64,000 nt of DNA, from NCBI GenBank assembly GCA_903898675.1, contig CAIUGM010000014.1, positions 352,672 through 416,671 on the forward strand, in the 5' to 3' direction. The notes beneath the pieces are model-generated. The model was not told the origin of the DNA. It saw only the letters and a program-made list of their open reading frames with translations, and ran no database searches. The first letter of the stretch is position 1; every line of letters begins with the position of its first letter. Below, in pieces: positions 15,474 to 28,708 of this stretch. Position numbers and translations under genes: made by a program. Source of the stretch: an uncultured Verrucomicrobiota bacterium (GTDB taxonomy: Bacteria > Verrucomicrobiota > Verrucomicrobiia > Opitutales > Opitutaceae).

Positions 15474-15572
15474 CCAGTTGAGAGTTGAATGAGGAAAGTT
15501 GAAAGAGCGGAATTCCCGGCCATGCCTTATTCCAGCCGGCTGAACGTCTCTCAACTCTCAACTGCTGCAATC
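15474..15572. repeat. Inverted repeat of the TCAACTCTCAACT type
   Basis: AGTTGAGAGTTGA (15476-15488) is mirrored by CTCTCAACTCTCAACT near 15551-15565. The composition is simple and unlike coding sequence. A similar motif is found in frame inside glnS (26829-26852). Confidence 0.6.
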
Positions 15573-15577
15573 CCGCA

Positions 15578-15982
15578 TCAGCGCGATTGCAGCCTGATCT
15601 TGTTCAGCCCCTGCTTGCGGCAGGTGTCCATGGCCTGCGTGACGTAACGCAACGGAGTGTTTTCATCCGAACGGATGATCACGGTGACATCCTTGCTGAC
15701 CGACCCAACCTGCCGGACCAGTTCCTGCAAAGTATCCATGGTCGCATGCTGGTTGTTAAATTCCACCGTGCCCTCCTTCGCGATGCTGATAGTGATGACG
15801 TTGTCCTTCAGCTCGCTTTTGCCCGCGGTCTCCACCTTGGGCAGGGTCAGGTTCATGGTGGAAGCCTGCTTGAACTGCATCGTGACGAACGCAAAGAAGA
15901 CCAACATGACCAGCACGTCGATCAACGGCACGAGGTTCAACTCAGGCCGCTTGCGTTTCCGTTGGTAAAGTCCGCTGCTCAT
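15578..15982 (-). CDS. exbD: Biopolymer transport protein ExbD/TolR family
   Basis: A 134-residue inner membrane protein. The N-terminal stretch RKRKRPELNLVPLIDVLVML contains the single transmembrane helix with the essential aspartate that takes part in proton flow. The periplasmic part has VITISIAKEGTVEFNN and VTVIIRSDENTPLRYV, as in ExbD/TolR. It pairs with the ExbB-like protein encoded immediately upstream (start overlaps its stop by 4 bp). Whether the complex drives TonB-like or Tol-like work cannot be decided, since no TonB or TolA gene is here. Confidence 0.92.
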   Translation of the reverse strand: MSSGLYQRKRKRPELNLVPLIDVLVMLVFFAFVTMQFKQASTMNLTLPKVETAGKSELKDNVITISIAKEGTVEFNNQHATMDTLQELVRQVGSVSKDVTVIIRSDENTPLRYVTQAMDTCRKQGLNKIRLQSR

Positions 15983-16545
15983 AGCTTCTTGGCAGCGCGG
16001 GCCAAAATGCGTTCGAGCAAGAGGTCGATCTTCACGGCGTAGTTCTCAATCCGGCGGGAAAGGTAGCCGGCGGGCACCAGGGCACCCATGGCCACTACTA
16101 GTCCGATGACCGTGGCCGAGAGCGCGAGGGCCACACCCTGGGTGAAGGCCACCGGATCAGGCAGGCCGGTCTCGGGCGAAATCTGCGAAAACACCTTCAA
16201 CAGGCCGGTCACGGTACCGGACAGGCCAAGCAGCGGGGCCAGCGTGTAAATCACGTCGAGGTACGGCACCCCGCGCTCCATCCGGTTGATCTGCAGGCGG
16301 GCGAAGGCTTTGATGGCCTCGGGGTCGTCCTGATGTGCCTGGGCAAAGTCAATGATCCGCGCGAGCACCGAGTGACGCCCGCCGGTGGCGGCGCGGCCTT
16401 CCACGACCGCGTCGACCAGGTCATCCGGCAGGATGGCTGCATTCCGAAGGGCATATAGCCGCTCACAGACAATATAGACGGCAATAATGGAGCAAAGGCC
16501 GAGCGGATAGATCAGGAAGCCGGCGCCTTTAAGGATATCGAGCAT
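15979..16545 (-). CDS. exbB: Proton channel protein MotA/TolQ/ExbB family
   Basis: A 188-residue protein with three hydrophobic spans: GAGFLIYPLGLCSIIAVYIV near the N-terminus, and a later pair in LAPLLGLSGTVTGLLKVF and ALALSATVIGLVVAMGALV. The GLSGTVTGLLKVF block is the family hallmark. It forms the pentameric channel around ExbD. The frame extends to 16584, but MLDILKGAGF at 16545 is a more natural start. exbB, exbD and the upstream secreted transglutaminase-like gene all lie on the minus strand within 75 bp of one another. Confidence 0.92.
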   Translation of the reverse strand: MLDILKGAGFLIYPLGLCSIIAVYIVCERLYALRNAAILPDDLVDAVVEGRAATGGRHSVLARIIDFAQAHQDDPEAIKAFARLQINRMERGVPYLDVIYTLAPLLGLSGTVTGLLKVFSQISPETGLPDPVAFTQGVALALSATVIGLVVAMGALVPAGYLSRRIENYAVKIDLLLERILARAAKKL

Positions 16546-16617
16546 AAGGGAAAAAGAGTGAAGTGGCGTCTTAGACGCCCACAAGCGGGAAAAGGTTCAT
16601 CAACCGGCTACTTTTAT

Positions 16618-18408
16618 TCAGTTTCCCCCACTTTTGAGCCGTTCCGAGAATGCAGTAAGCGCGCCATCCAGCTGTCCGCCCTTGTCAATCCGGAGGTATT
16701 TCCGGGCCCGGTCGACGGCGGAAAGCGCGGAGGGCAACTGCTGTTGCTTTTGCAAATAAGTCGCGAAGGGGACCACCACGCGGTCAAAAAACTCGTAGCC
16801 GGCCCCATGACCGTAGTTTTCGAGCACCTGCTGGTAGACCCTGACCTGCTGCGGTAAAGCATCCTCCCGCATGGTCCGGTCCATGATATCGGCGGCCTGC
16901 TGGCAGCTGATATCGGTCTGGTTGGTCTGGTAGACCTTGGCCAGATGCTTCTCCTCAAAGTCCGCCGCGCTCGTTTCACCGCGGGCCCGCATGCTCGCCG
17001 CCAGCTGATGCGTGAATAAAAGGGTCAGGTCGGGATATTTCTGAAAGGCCAGGATTGCCTCGCGCAGCAGGCCCTCCGACACCTTGGGGTCCGGGTTGAG
17101 CGCCGCCTGGGCCCGCAACAGGACACTCCAGCCAAGGATATTGCGCCGCTCCCGGTTGACCGACTCGCGGGCCGCCTTCAGGGCCTGGGCATTTTTGCCG
17201 TCTTTCAGGTACTCGCCGGCAAACTGCGCGTGGAGCAGCGACAGCTTGTAGATGGGCAGGGCCCGGAATCGCTCCGACATGAACCGCAGCTCAAAATCAG
17301 TGATGGTACCCCAGGTCTGCGGGTCGTAGGCGATGCCGACATCCAGCCGCTGCTCGGCATAGCGGCCGCAATCGAGCTGCCACTTCTGCTGTCCGTCGAG
17401 ATAGCCAAACCACGCGTGCCGGCCGTCGAGACCCTGGCCCAGGAAAATAATCGTGGGGACTCCCTTCGCCTTGCCGCTCACGGCGGCGAAGTAGGCCTGA
17501 TCCACGCAGATGCCGCCCTGCCCTAAAATCGTCGAGAGGTGGTAATCCGGCTGGTCCCACATGAACGCCTTGCGATCCCAGCGATCCTTGCGGTAGCGGA
17601 TCAGGTCGTACGCCTTCGCCATGTCCGGCAGGCCCACGGCCACGCTCCGGCGGGCCCAGTCCAGGTCGCCGAACGGCGCGATCTCATCGACGATAAATTT
17701 CAGCTCGGAGGCCGGGAGGCGCCGCAGGTGCTGCAGCGTGAGATTGGCGTGGTCGAGGTTGGTCCAGTAGGCGAACGCCTCCTCCGCGGCGGGCAGCTGG
17801 CGGGGCAGCGCGGTGGCACTCACCTGCCCGTGGGGCCAGCTGGGCGGAGGCGGGACGTCATAGACCACCGCAATCGCGATCGCCAGACTCGGGTAGTCGG
17901 CGAACCGGGCGGGATTCGCCCCATGGAGCCGTTGCAGGATGGACAGCACCTCGCCGGGATTGTCCACCGACTGGAAGGTCGTGAAGAACTCCTCCGAAAA
18001 GGAAAATGAGCCCAAGGCGAAAAGCTGCAGATCCCGGGGCCAGCGCGCCGCCAGCGCACCGGTCCGAGCCGGACCGGCCGGCACCATGTTCGGATGCCCC
18101 ACCCTCGCCTGGTCGACGGCCTTCGTCCAGTCCGCCAGCGCCTGGCCCTCGGTCTGACCAAGCAAGTCGGCCCACCGAAAGAGATAGTACCAGGCGGAAG
18201 CCGAGCCTCGATTTGCCTCGTAGGCGGAGATCGCCGCCTGCCGCAACCCGGCCGCCTCACCGGCCCAGCCCGTGGCGGCGGCGCGATCCACCAGCTGCGC
18301 CACGCGCGCGGGCGCCGGGGGACGGCTCAGCTCGTCCGGCGTATAGTCGGTCGCCTGGGCCGCGGCCAGCAGCGGCAGCACGAGGAGCAGGACAAGGCGG
18401 ATCAGCAT
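16618..18408 (-). CDS. Secreted transglutaminase-like protein with helical repeat C-terminus
   Basis: A 596-residue protein with a clear signal peptide (MLIRLVLLLVLPLLAAAQA). A transglutaminase-like catalytic triad can be read: C301 in GQGGICVDQAYF, H331 in DGRHAWFGYL and D346 in WQLDCGRY, in the order and spacing expected for that superfamily. About 200 residues before it and 250 after it are helical and TPR-like (for example LLHAQFAGEYLKDGKNAQAL). In this fold the triad may act as a protease, peptide cross-linker or peptide hydrolase. It precedes exbB-exbD on the same strand, suggesting joint work in the envelope. The fold assignment is by motif only. Confidence 0.7.
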   Translation of the reverse strand: MLIRLVLLLVLPLLAAAQATDYTPDELSRPPAPARVAQLVDRAAATGWAGEAAGLRQAAISAYEANRGSASAWYYLFRWADLLGQTEGQALADWTKAVDQARVGHPNMVPAGPARTGALAARWPRDLQLFALGSFSFSEEFFTTFQSVDNPGEVLSILQRLHGANPARFADYPSLAIAIAVVYDVPPPPSWPHGQVSATALPRQLPAAEEAFAYWTNLDHANLTLQHLRRLPASELKFIVDEIAPFGDLDWARRSVAVGLPDMAKAYDLIRYRKDRWDRKAFMWDQPDYHLSTILGQGGICVDQAYFAAVSGKAKGVPTIIFLGQGLDGRHAWFGYLDGQQKWQLDCGRYAEQRLDVGIAYDPQTWGTITDFELRFMSERFRALPIYKLSLLHAQFAGEYLKDGKNAQALKAARESVNRERRNILGWSVLLRAQAALNPDPKVSEGLLREAILAFQKYPDLTLLFTHQLAASMRARGETSAADFEEKHLAKVYQTNQTDISCQQAADIMDRTMREDALPQQVRVYQQVLENYGHGAGYEFFDRVVVPFATYLQKQQQLPSALSAVDRARKYLRIDKGGQLDGALTAFSERLKSGGN

Positions 18409-18471
18409 GCGGCCATTAAAAACAAAACGCCGCCGGCACGCAAGGCGCCGGCGGCGGATGAATCGGAAATC

Positions 18472-21006
<2,535 letters not shown>

Positions 21007-21026
21007 CGGCGGTGGTGTTATATCGG

Positions 21027-22109
21027 TTAGCGGACGGTGTTACTAAAGTCAGGTGACGGCATTTTAGCAAATTCGGCGCGCAGTCTTTCGGCGCGCAGGA
21101 CGTCGCGCTGGCCGGGTTCGAAGGCGCCCTTGGCGGCATGCTGCACATGGCCGGGCTGGCATTCGATGAACAGGCGGTCGACCAGCGCGCGCTGGGCATC
21201 GGCGAAGATCCCCAGATCGATGCCGAGGCGGATCAGGGAAAGCAGGTTCATCGCCTCGCCTGAATTGAGCAGGTAGCCGTTTTGCAGGATGCCGAAGGCG
21301 CGGCCGATCTTGTCCGAGAGCTTGTTCGGGTCGGTCTCGACCAGTTTCTCCCGGGCGTTCAATTCCTGCTCGATGATGGTGTTCAGGACGCCGTTGAGGT
21401 GCTTGATGATCTCGTCCTCGCTCTCGCCCAGCGTCGTCTGGTTCGAGATCTGGAAGATGCTGCCGCTCGCATCCGAGCCTTCGCCAAACAGCCCGCGCAC
21501 GGCCATGCCGAGCTGGTTGACCGCGCGCACGACCTTTTCCATCTGGCTCGAGATCACGAGGGCGGGCAGGTGCATCATCGCCGACGCACGGATGGCGGTG
21601 CCGAGGTTCGTCGGGCAGGCCGACAGGTAGCCGAGCTTCGGGGAGAACGCGTAATCGATGTGCTCCTCCAGGTCGGAATCCAGGGTGTTGATGGTGTTCC
21701 AGACCTTCTTGAATTGGTAGCCGGCGCGCAGAACCTGGATGCGGAGGTGATCCTCCTCGTTGACCATGACGACGCAGGACTGGTCCTTGCTGATGACGAT
21801 GCCCGCGCCGGACTTGGCGTGGCACAGCTCGCGGCTGATCAGGTGCCGCTCGACGAGAATCTGCTTCTGGAGCTCCTCCAGGTTTTCCACCGGGATCGCG
21901 AGCCCGCGCTTCATCTGCGGCAGGGCGGCCACCGCCTGCATGCACTGGTCGCGGATCTCCCGTTTCTTCGCCTCCTTGGCCCAGCCGGGGAACGGCTGGT
22001 TGGCCAGGTTGCGCGCGAGGCGCATGCGCGTCATGAGCACAACCGCGCTCTTGCTGGCGGCGGTGTCCGTCAGCTCGGAATGGGAATCGATGAGCTCGTT
22101 GATTTTCAT
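21027..22109 (-). CDS. mcsB: Protein arginine kinase McsB
   Basis: A 360-residue protein of the McsB/phosphagen kinase family. It phosphorylates arginines on damaged proteins and so marks them for ClpC. Seen here are the N-terminal nucleotide-binding VVLMTRMRLARNL, the long middle VVMVNEEDHLRIQVLRAG, and ACPTNLGTAIRASAMMHLP with the conserved Cys of guanidino kinases. The frame is open to 22178 but overlaps mcsA; the start at 22109 (MKINELIDSH) leaves 1 bp between the genes. No CtsR repressor gene was seen, so regulation must differ from that in Bacillus. Confidence 0.92.
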   Translation of the reverse strand: MKINELIDSHSELTDTAASKSAVVLMTRMRLARNLANQPFPGWAKEAKKREIRDQCMQAVAALPQMKRGLAIPVENLEELQKQILVERHLISRELCHAKSGAGIVISKDQSCVVMVNEEDHLRIQVLRAGYQFKKVWNTINTLDSDLEEHIDYAFSPKLGYLSACPTNLGTAIRASAMMHLPALVISSQMEKVVRAVNQLGMAVRGLFGEGSDASGSIFQISNQTTLGESEDEIIKHLNGVLNTIIEQELNAREKLVETDPNKLSDKIGRAFGILQNGYLLNSGEAMNLLSLIRLGIDLGIFADAQRALVDRLFIECQPGHVQHAAKGAFEPGQRDVLRAERLRAEFAKMPSPDFSNTVR

Positions 22110-22110
22110 G

Positions 22111-22614
22111 TCAGGCGCCCGGTTTCGGTTCGGTCGACTGGCGGACCTGGTGGATTTCATCGCGGTAGCGCGCCGCATCCTCGTAGCGCTCGGCCTTGAT
22201 CGCGAGGTCGAGGTCGCTCTCGAGCTGCGTCAGGCGCTCGTACAGGGATTTGCGCTCGAGGGCGCGCTTCGGGACCTTGCCGGTGTGCGTGACGCCCTTG
22301 TGCATGGTGTCGAGCATCGGCTCGAGCATGCTGCTGAAATAGTCGTAGCAGGACGGGCAGCCGAAGCGGCCGGTCTTCTTGAAATCCTGCTGGGTGAAAC
22401 CGCAGGACTCGCACCGGATATCGCCCGCGGGTTCCGGATTCAGCGACGCCTTGAGCAGCAGGTCGGCCAGGGAAAAGCCGCTGGGATCCGTGACGCCCTT
22501 GGCCTGCGCACAGGCCTCACACAGATCAACTTTGTGAATCTTGCTGTTGACGATCTGGGTGAGGTGAACCGTCGCCGGTTTGGAGCAGAGGTCGCACTTG
22601 AGGGAATTGGCCAT
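22111..22614 (-). CDS. mcsA: McsA-like zinc protein, activator of McsB
   Basis: A 167-residue protein. Four CxxC zinc motifs are visible: CDLC and CEAC near the N-terminus, CESC and CPSC in the middle. A C-terminal UVR motif follows (LAIKAERYEDAARYRDEIHQ, near residue 145). This is the layout of McsA, which binds and activates the arginine kinase McsB. It is the first gene of the mcsA-mcsB-clpC run on the minus strand. Confidence 0.92.
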   Translation of the reverse strand: MANSLKCDLCSKPATVHLTQIVNSKIHKVDLCEACAQAKGVTDPSGFSLADLLLKASLNPEPAGDIRCESCGFTQQDFKKTGRFGCPSCYDYFSSMLEPMLDTMHKGVTHTGKVPKRALERKSLYERLTQLESDLDLAIKAERYEDAARYRDEIHQVRQSTEPKPGA

Positions 22615-22744
22615 GAGTTGGTTAACAGCAGGAGGATAGTGCCTCGCGCCGGAAACGCAACTCGCCCCGGTACCCGGCCCTTCTTCCCTGCAGCTTAAAT
22701 GCCAACCCGGCCGGCCCGAAGCAAGCGCGGAGGCTGGCGAATGC

Positions 22745-23611
22745 TCAGGTCCGCGTGCCCTCGACGAGCACCTTGCGCCGGAAATTCTCCAGGACGCGGG
22801 CGGTGACGGGGCCGGGCTTGCCGGTGCCGATCACGCGGCCGTCCAGCTTGACCACCGGGATGACCTCGGCGCCGGTGCCCGTGAGAAAGCATTCATCGGC
22901 GCACCAGATGTCATAGCGGGTGAGTTCGACTTCCCGCATGGGCAGCTTCAGCTCCGCCGCGATGTCAAAGATGGTGCCGCGGGTGATGCCCTTCAGCGCG
23001 CCGGCCGAGGCGGACGGGGTCAGGATCTCGCCCTTGATGACGATGAAGACATTGTCCGCCGTGCACTCGGCGACGTAACCCTGGGCGTTCAACATGATGG
23101 CCTCGAGGGCCCCGGCCTGGCGGGCCTCGATCTTGGCAAGGATGTTGTTGAGGTAATTGAGCGACTTGATGGTCGGCGGCAGCGCGTCGTGGCCGATCCG
23201 GCGGGTCGGCACCGTCACGATGCTGAGGCCGTTGTCGTAGTGTTCCTGCGGGTAGAGCGAGATCTTGCTCGCGATGACAAAGACGGTCGGCTTCTCACAC
23301 AGCCAGGGGGCCAGGCCCAGGTCGCCCGCGCCGCGGGTGATCACGAGGCGGATGTAGCCATCGGACAGTTTGTTGCGGCGGCAGGTCTCACACACGACCT
23401 CGGCCATTTCGGCGCGCGTCAGCGGCATGGCCAGCATGATGGCCTTGGCGGAATATTCGAGCCGCTCCAGGTGCTGGTCGAGCCGGTAGACGTTGCCCCC
23501 GTAGATGCGGATGCCTTCAAAGACCCCGTCCCCATAGAGCAGGCCATGGTCAAAGACCGAGACTTTGGCCTCCGTGGAATCGACATATTTACCGTCAAGA
23601 TAAACGACCAT
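22745..23611 (-). CDS. ilvE: Branched-chain amino acid aminotransferase
   Basis: A 288-residue class IV PLP aminotransferase. FDHGLLYGDGVFEGIRIYGG near the start is the family entry motif. The PLP lysine is in TIKSLNYLNN, and AECTADNVFIV, TRGTIFDIA and FLTGTGAEVIPV complete the pattern. It transfers the amino group between glutamate and the keto acids of leucine, isoleucine and valine. D-amino acid transaminase of the same fold is an alternative, but EGIRIYGGNVYRLDQHL fits IlvE better. The start at 23611 (MVVYLDGKYVD) is chosen over the longer frame to 23671. Confidence 0.9.
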   Translation of the reverse strand: MVVYLDGKYVDSTEAKVSVFDHGLLYGDGVFEGIRIYGGNVYRLDQHLERLEYSAKAIMLAMPLTRAEMAEVVCETCRRNKLSDGYIRLVITRGAGDLGLAPWLCEKPTVFVIASKISLYPQEHYDNGLSIVTVPTRRIGHDALPPTIKSLNYLNNILAKIEARQAGALEAIMLNAQGYVAECTADNVFIVIKGEILTPSASAGALKGITRGTIFDIAAELKLPMREVELTRYDIWCADECFLTGTGAEVIPVVKLDGRVIGTGKPGPVTARVLENFRRKVLVEGTRT

Positions 23612-23727
23612 AATGCCTTTTATAGCAGCAGAGCCCCCTCGGTTGTCCAGTCCGGTAATGGGAGAATGCACTTGTATTTATCGTTCATGACTCAAACTGT
23701 TTTGCCCGACGGGCCGCCCTTATTCGT

Positions 23728-24492
23728 ATGAATATGCCCACCCGTACCGTCCGTTCTGGTTTCACGCTCATCGAGCTGCTGACCGTCATTGCAATCATCG
23801 GCATCCTGGCCGCATTGATTTTCCCCACCATCGGCAAAGTCCGCGAAACCGCCCAGCGCACGGTCGACGCGAACAACCTCCGCGAGATCGTCAAGGCCGC
23901 GACCATTTACGCCGCGGACAACAACGACCGCCTGCCCGATCCCGCCGTCATCAGCGCGCAGAGCCCGGCGCCGGTCACGGGCGGCTCGGGGCCCTTTCTT
24001 TGGGCCGGCATCCTGGCGCAGCGCGGCATCCTCACCGACCCGGTGTTCTATTTCGCCAAGAACGACCCGCAGTTCAACGGCACCTATCCCGCCGCGATCG
24101 TCAGCCCGGCCAACCACGCGGTGCTGGACCAGAGCTTCGTCACCAACCGCGTGCTCAGCTTCGAGTTCGTCGGGGGCCTGCGGCTGAGCGACCCGCCGTC
24201 CACCCCGGTGGCCTTTACCCGCGGGCTGCTCGCCACGGGCAACTGGAGTGCCGACAACGGCGTCTACCGGGACGCCGGCGGACACATCGCGTTTCTCGGG
24301 GGCAATGTGCAATTCTACCCGAACCTGACCGATGCGGCCAGCCAGCTGACCCTGAACAACGGCCGGAAGGGCAGCTCCCTCCTGCAGGCCCTGCCCTTCA
24401 GCGCCAGTGCCGCCGCCAACCCGCGGGTTTACGCCACGCCGCCCGCCGGGCTCGGCACCCTGAACGGGACCCTGGCCGAAAGCGTGCCCTGA
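23728..24492 (+). CDS. Type IV pilin-like/pseudopilin protein (prepilin-type N-terminal methylation signal)
   Basis: A 254-residue protein. The short basic leader MNMPTRTVRSG is followed by the prepilin peptidase motif FTLIELLTVIAIIGILAALI, with cleavage expected after the Gly. The rest is a globular domain (EIVKAATIYAADNNDRLPDP, GHIAFLGGNVQFYPNL) like the many type II secretion-like pseudopilins of Verrucomicrobiota. Its exact function is unknown. It is divergent from ilvE and lies before an unrelated pyrophosphatase gene. Confidence 0.88.
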   Translation: MNMPTRTVRSGFTLIELLTVIAIIGILAALIFPTIGKVRETAQRTVDANNLREIVKAATIYAADNNDRLPDPAVISAQSPAPVTGGSGPFLWAGILAQRGILTDPVFYFAKNDPQFNGTYPAAIVSPANHAVLDQSFVTNRVLSFEFVGGLRLSDPPSTPVAFTRGLLATGNWSADNGVYRDAGGHIAFLGGNVQFYPNLTDAASQLTLNNGRKGSSLLQALPFSASAAANPRVYATPPAGLGTLNGTLAESVP

Positions 24493-24596
24493 GCCGAGAG
24501 GGGCCGCGGGCGGTTTTCTTCGCGGTCGGCGGGGGCGGACGCTTTTAATTCTTCACCTTCGCCCAAACCGGCGGCTACTGTGGCCCGACCTCACCC

Positions 24597-26333
24597 ATGG
24601 CCACTGCCGCTCCCACCTACGTCATCGGTCACAAGAACCCCGACGCCGACTCCATTTGCTCCGCGATCGCCTACGCCGCCTTCAAGGAAGCCCGCGGTGA
24701 AACCGGCTATGTGGCCGCCCGCTGCGGCAACTCCAACGCCCGGATCGATGCCATCCTGGAGCGCTTCCACTACCCGCTACCCACCTACCTCACCGATGTG
24801 TCGCCGCGCGTGCACGACCTCATGGCCGCCGACCCGTTTGCCGCGGCGCATGACGCAACCTGCGCCGAGGCGCTGCGGCTCCTCGACCAGCACAAGATCA
24901 CCGTCCTTCCCGTGGTGTCGGCTCAGAACCGGGTCATCGGTTCCCTGACCCTGGCGCAGCTGGGCCACTTCTTTATTCCCCGCCTGGATGAGCCGCGGGC
25001 CATGCGCCAGGTGCGGACCAGCCTCGCCCGCATCGTGCAGTCGCTCAAGGCGTCGGTGCTGCATGTGGTCGAGGGCGACCGGCTCGAGGAACTTTTCGTG
25101 CGCATCGGCGCGATGGATGTCGGCACGTTCTGGAAGATTTCCGAGCAGGACAACATTCCCGCCAGCAGTTCCATCATCATCCTCGGCGACCGGCGCGATG
25201 TGCAGCTCAAGTCCATCGAGCTGGGCATCCGCGCCCTGATCATCAGCGGCAACCTGCCCGTCGACCCGGCGATCGTCACCATGGCCCGCGCCCGCGGCGT
25301 GAGCATCTTCGTCAGCCCGCACGACACCGCCACGACCGCGTGGTTTGTCCGCACGGCCTCGACCATCGAGGGGCTGGTCGACCGCAAGTTCACCTCGCTC
25401 AACGCCGACACGCGCGTGGCGGAGATTCGCCGGAAATTCGCCCAGGGCGGCCCGCACGCCATGATGGTCACCAGCGAGGACGGCACCCTGCAGGGCATCC
25501 TCACCAAGACCGATCTCCTGAAACCGGTGCCGACGCGCCTGGTGCTGGTGGACCACAACGAGCTGACGCAGGCCGTGCCCGGTGCGGACGAGGTCACGAT
25601 CACCGAGATTATCGACCACCACCGGCTCGGCCCGATCGCGACGCCGCAGCCCATTCTCTTCATCAACGAACCCGTCGGCTCCACCTGCACCATCGTCGCC
25701 GATCTTTTCCGGCGCCACGGACTCAAGCCCGGGGCGGATCTCGCCGGCCTGATGATGTCCGGCCTGATTTCCGACACCCTGCTGCTGCAAAGTCCCACCT
25801 CCACCCCCAAGGACGCGGAGGTGCTGGCCTGGCTCGAATCCCACGCCGAGATCAAGGGCAGCGCCCTCGCCCGGCTCATCTTCAGCTCCGGCTCGGTCAT
25901 TTTGGCCAGTCCACCCGACCGGGTCGTGCGTTCCGACTTTAAGGTGTACGACGAGGACACCGTGCGCTTCGCCGTGTCGCAGGTCGAGGAGCTGGGTTTC
26001 GATAACTTCTGGCAGCACGCCAAGCCCATGGCCAAGGCGCTCTCGAACCTGCGCGCCGACGAGAAGCTCGCCTTCGCCTGCCTGCTGGTCACCGACATCA
26101 ACACCCAGAATTCGCTCCTCCTCGTGAAGGGCGACCCCGAGTTTATCCGGCGCATCACCTACGCGCACGTCGAGCAGGACGAGATCTTCGACCTGCCCGG
26201 CGTCGTCAGCCGCAAGAAGCAGCTGATTCCCTACCTGACCAGCCTGCTCAAGGAGATGACGGCCGAGGGCATGACCCCGTCGGTCCGCAGCAAGACCAAG
26301 GCCCCGTTCGGCCAGGCGGAACCGGTAGCCTGA
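24597..26333 (+). CDS. Manganese-dependent inorganic pyrophosphatase with CBS/DRTGG regulatory insert
   Basis: A 578-residue family II pyrophosphatase. The DHH catalytic core is split: N-terminal VIGHKNPDADSICSAIAYA and, after the insert, ITEIIDHHRLGP with DHH, followed by the DHHA2 end (RRITYAHVEQDEIFDLPGVV). Between them (about residues 60-310) lie a CBS domain (ATCAEALRLLDQHKITVLP), a DRTGG-like domain and a second CBS (HAMMVTSEDGTLQGILTKTD). Such CBS-PPases hydrolyse pyrophosphate and respond to adenine nucleotides. The enzyme pulls biosynthetic reactions forward. Confidence 0.93.
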   Translation: MATAAPTYVIGHKNPDADSICSAIAYAAFKEARGETGYVAARCGNSNARIDAILERFHYPLPTYLTDVSPRVHDLMAADPFAAAHDATCAEALRLLDQHKITVLPVVSAQNRVIGSLTLAQLGHFFIPRLDEPRAMRQVRTSLARIVQSLKASVLHVVEGDRLEELFVRIGAMDVGTFWKISEQDNIPASSSIIILGDRRDVQLKSIELGIRALIISGNLPVDPAIVTMARARGVSIFVSPHDTATTAWFVRTASTIEGLVDRKFTSLNADTRVAEIRRKFAQGGPHAMMVTSEDGTLQGILTKTDLLKPVPTRLVLVDHNELTQAVPGADEVTITEIIDHHRLGPIATPQPILFINEPVGSTCTIVADLFRRHGLKPGADLAGLMMSGLISDTLLLQSPTSTPKDAEVLAWLESHAEIKGSALARLIFSSGSVILASPPDRVVRSDFKVYDEDTVRFAVSQVEELGFDNFWQHAKPMAKALSNLRADEKLAFACLLVTDINTQNSLLLVKGDPEFIRRITYAHVEQDEIFDLPGVVSRKKQLIPYLTSLLKEMTAEGMTPSVRSKTKAPFGQAEPVA

Positions 26334-26444
26334 GGCCTGATCCGGCCGCGGCCACGACGGGCCGCACTGTTCCCGGTGGTGTGGAACGGGCCCGGACTAA
26401 CTGCGGCGTTGCATCGCGCCCGTCGATTCCCCTTCTTAGGCGCA

Positions 26445-28253
<1,809 letters not shown>

Positions 28254-28279
28254 GGATAGTCGGGCCTGGGCAACTGGCT

Positions 28280-28420
28280 TGGATCACGCATTTCTTGGTA
28301 GCAGCCGTCGTCAGACGGCTGGCGCCAGCGGTCTTACGACCGCTGCTACACCCAAGCCAGAGCCCGTTCGACGCAGCTCACGGTCTGCCACAAGCTCCGG
28401 AGTATTGACCCACTGGGAAT
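28280..28420. repeat. Composite palindromic repeat, family B copy 2
   Basis: The core AGCAGCCGTCGTCAGACGGC and GCGGTCTTACGACCGCTGCT match copy 1 (11502-11620). Flanks GGATCACGCATT and CTCCGGAGTATTGACCCA match in part. It lies between glnS and a convergent small gene. The two copies differ in the spacer and in a 40-bp piece before the last flank. Confidence 0.75.
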
Positions 28421-28449
28421 AAAAAACCCACGCTGATCAGCGCGGGTTC
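28419..28449 (-). terminator. Rho-independent terminator of the small secreted protein gene
   Basis: Read on the minus strand, AACCCGCGCTGATCAGCGTG and GGTT form a stem around GATC, followed by TTTTTT at 28426-28421. It lies about 30 bp after the stop codon of the 28476-28676 gene. Confidence 0.8.
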
Positions 28450-28475
28450 AAGTATCGGAAAAATGCCGCGGTGAC

Positions 28476-28676
28476 TTAGGTGCCGCCGGCTTTCTTCTTG
28501 TGGTGCTTCTTGTGCGAGTGTTTGTGCTTGCTCGTCTTCTTGGCGGGCGGGTTCTGCGCGGGCGCGCCCTGGGTCGGGGCGGCGGGCGCCGGGGCGGGCA
28601 CCGCCGTGGTTTCAGCCAGCAAGGCCGTGGTCGCACAGGCCATCAAAACGGAGAGGGAGATGAGAAATTTTTTCAT
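28476..28676 (-). CDS. Small secreted Pro/Ala- and Lys/His-rich protein
   Basis: A 66-residue protein. The first 22 residues are a signal peptide (MKKFLISLSVLMACATTALL). A Pro/Ala/Gln linker follows (about 24-46), then a very basic C-terminus, KKTSKHKHSHKKHHKKKAG. After export this would be a strongly cationic periplasmic or surface peptide. The His/Lys tail could bind metal, nucleic acid or anionic polymer, somewhat like acid-shock proteins; no homology is claimed. It has its own terminator and lies between convergent glnS and cotranscribable gltX. The open frame begins 7 codons upstream, but ATG 28676 starts the signal peptide. Confidence 0.75.
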   Translation of the reverse strand: MKKFLISLSVLMACATTALLAETTAVPAPAPAAPTQGAPAQNPPAKKTSKHKHSHKKHHKKKAGGT

Positions 28677-28708
28677 GGTGACTGGGTGACGAGGCAAAGC
28701 ATCCCGGG

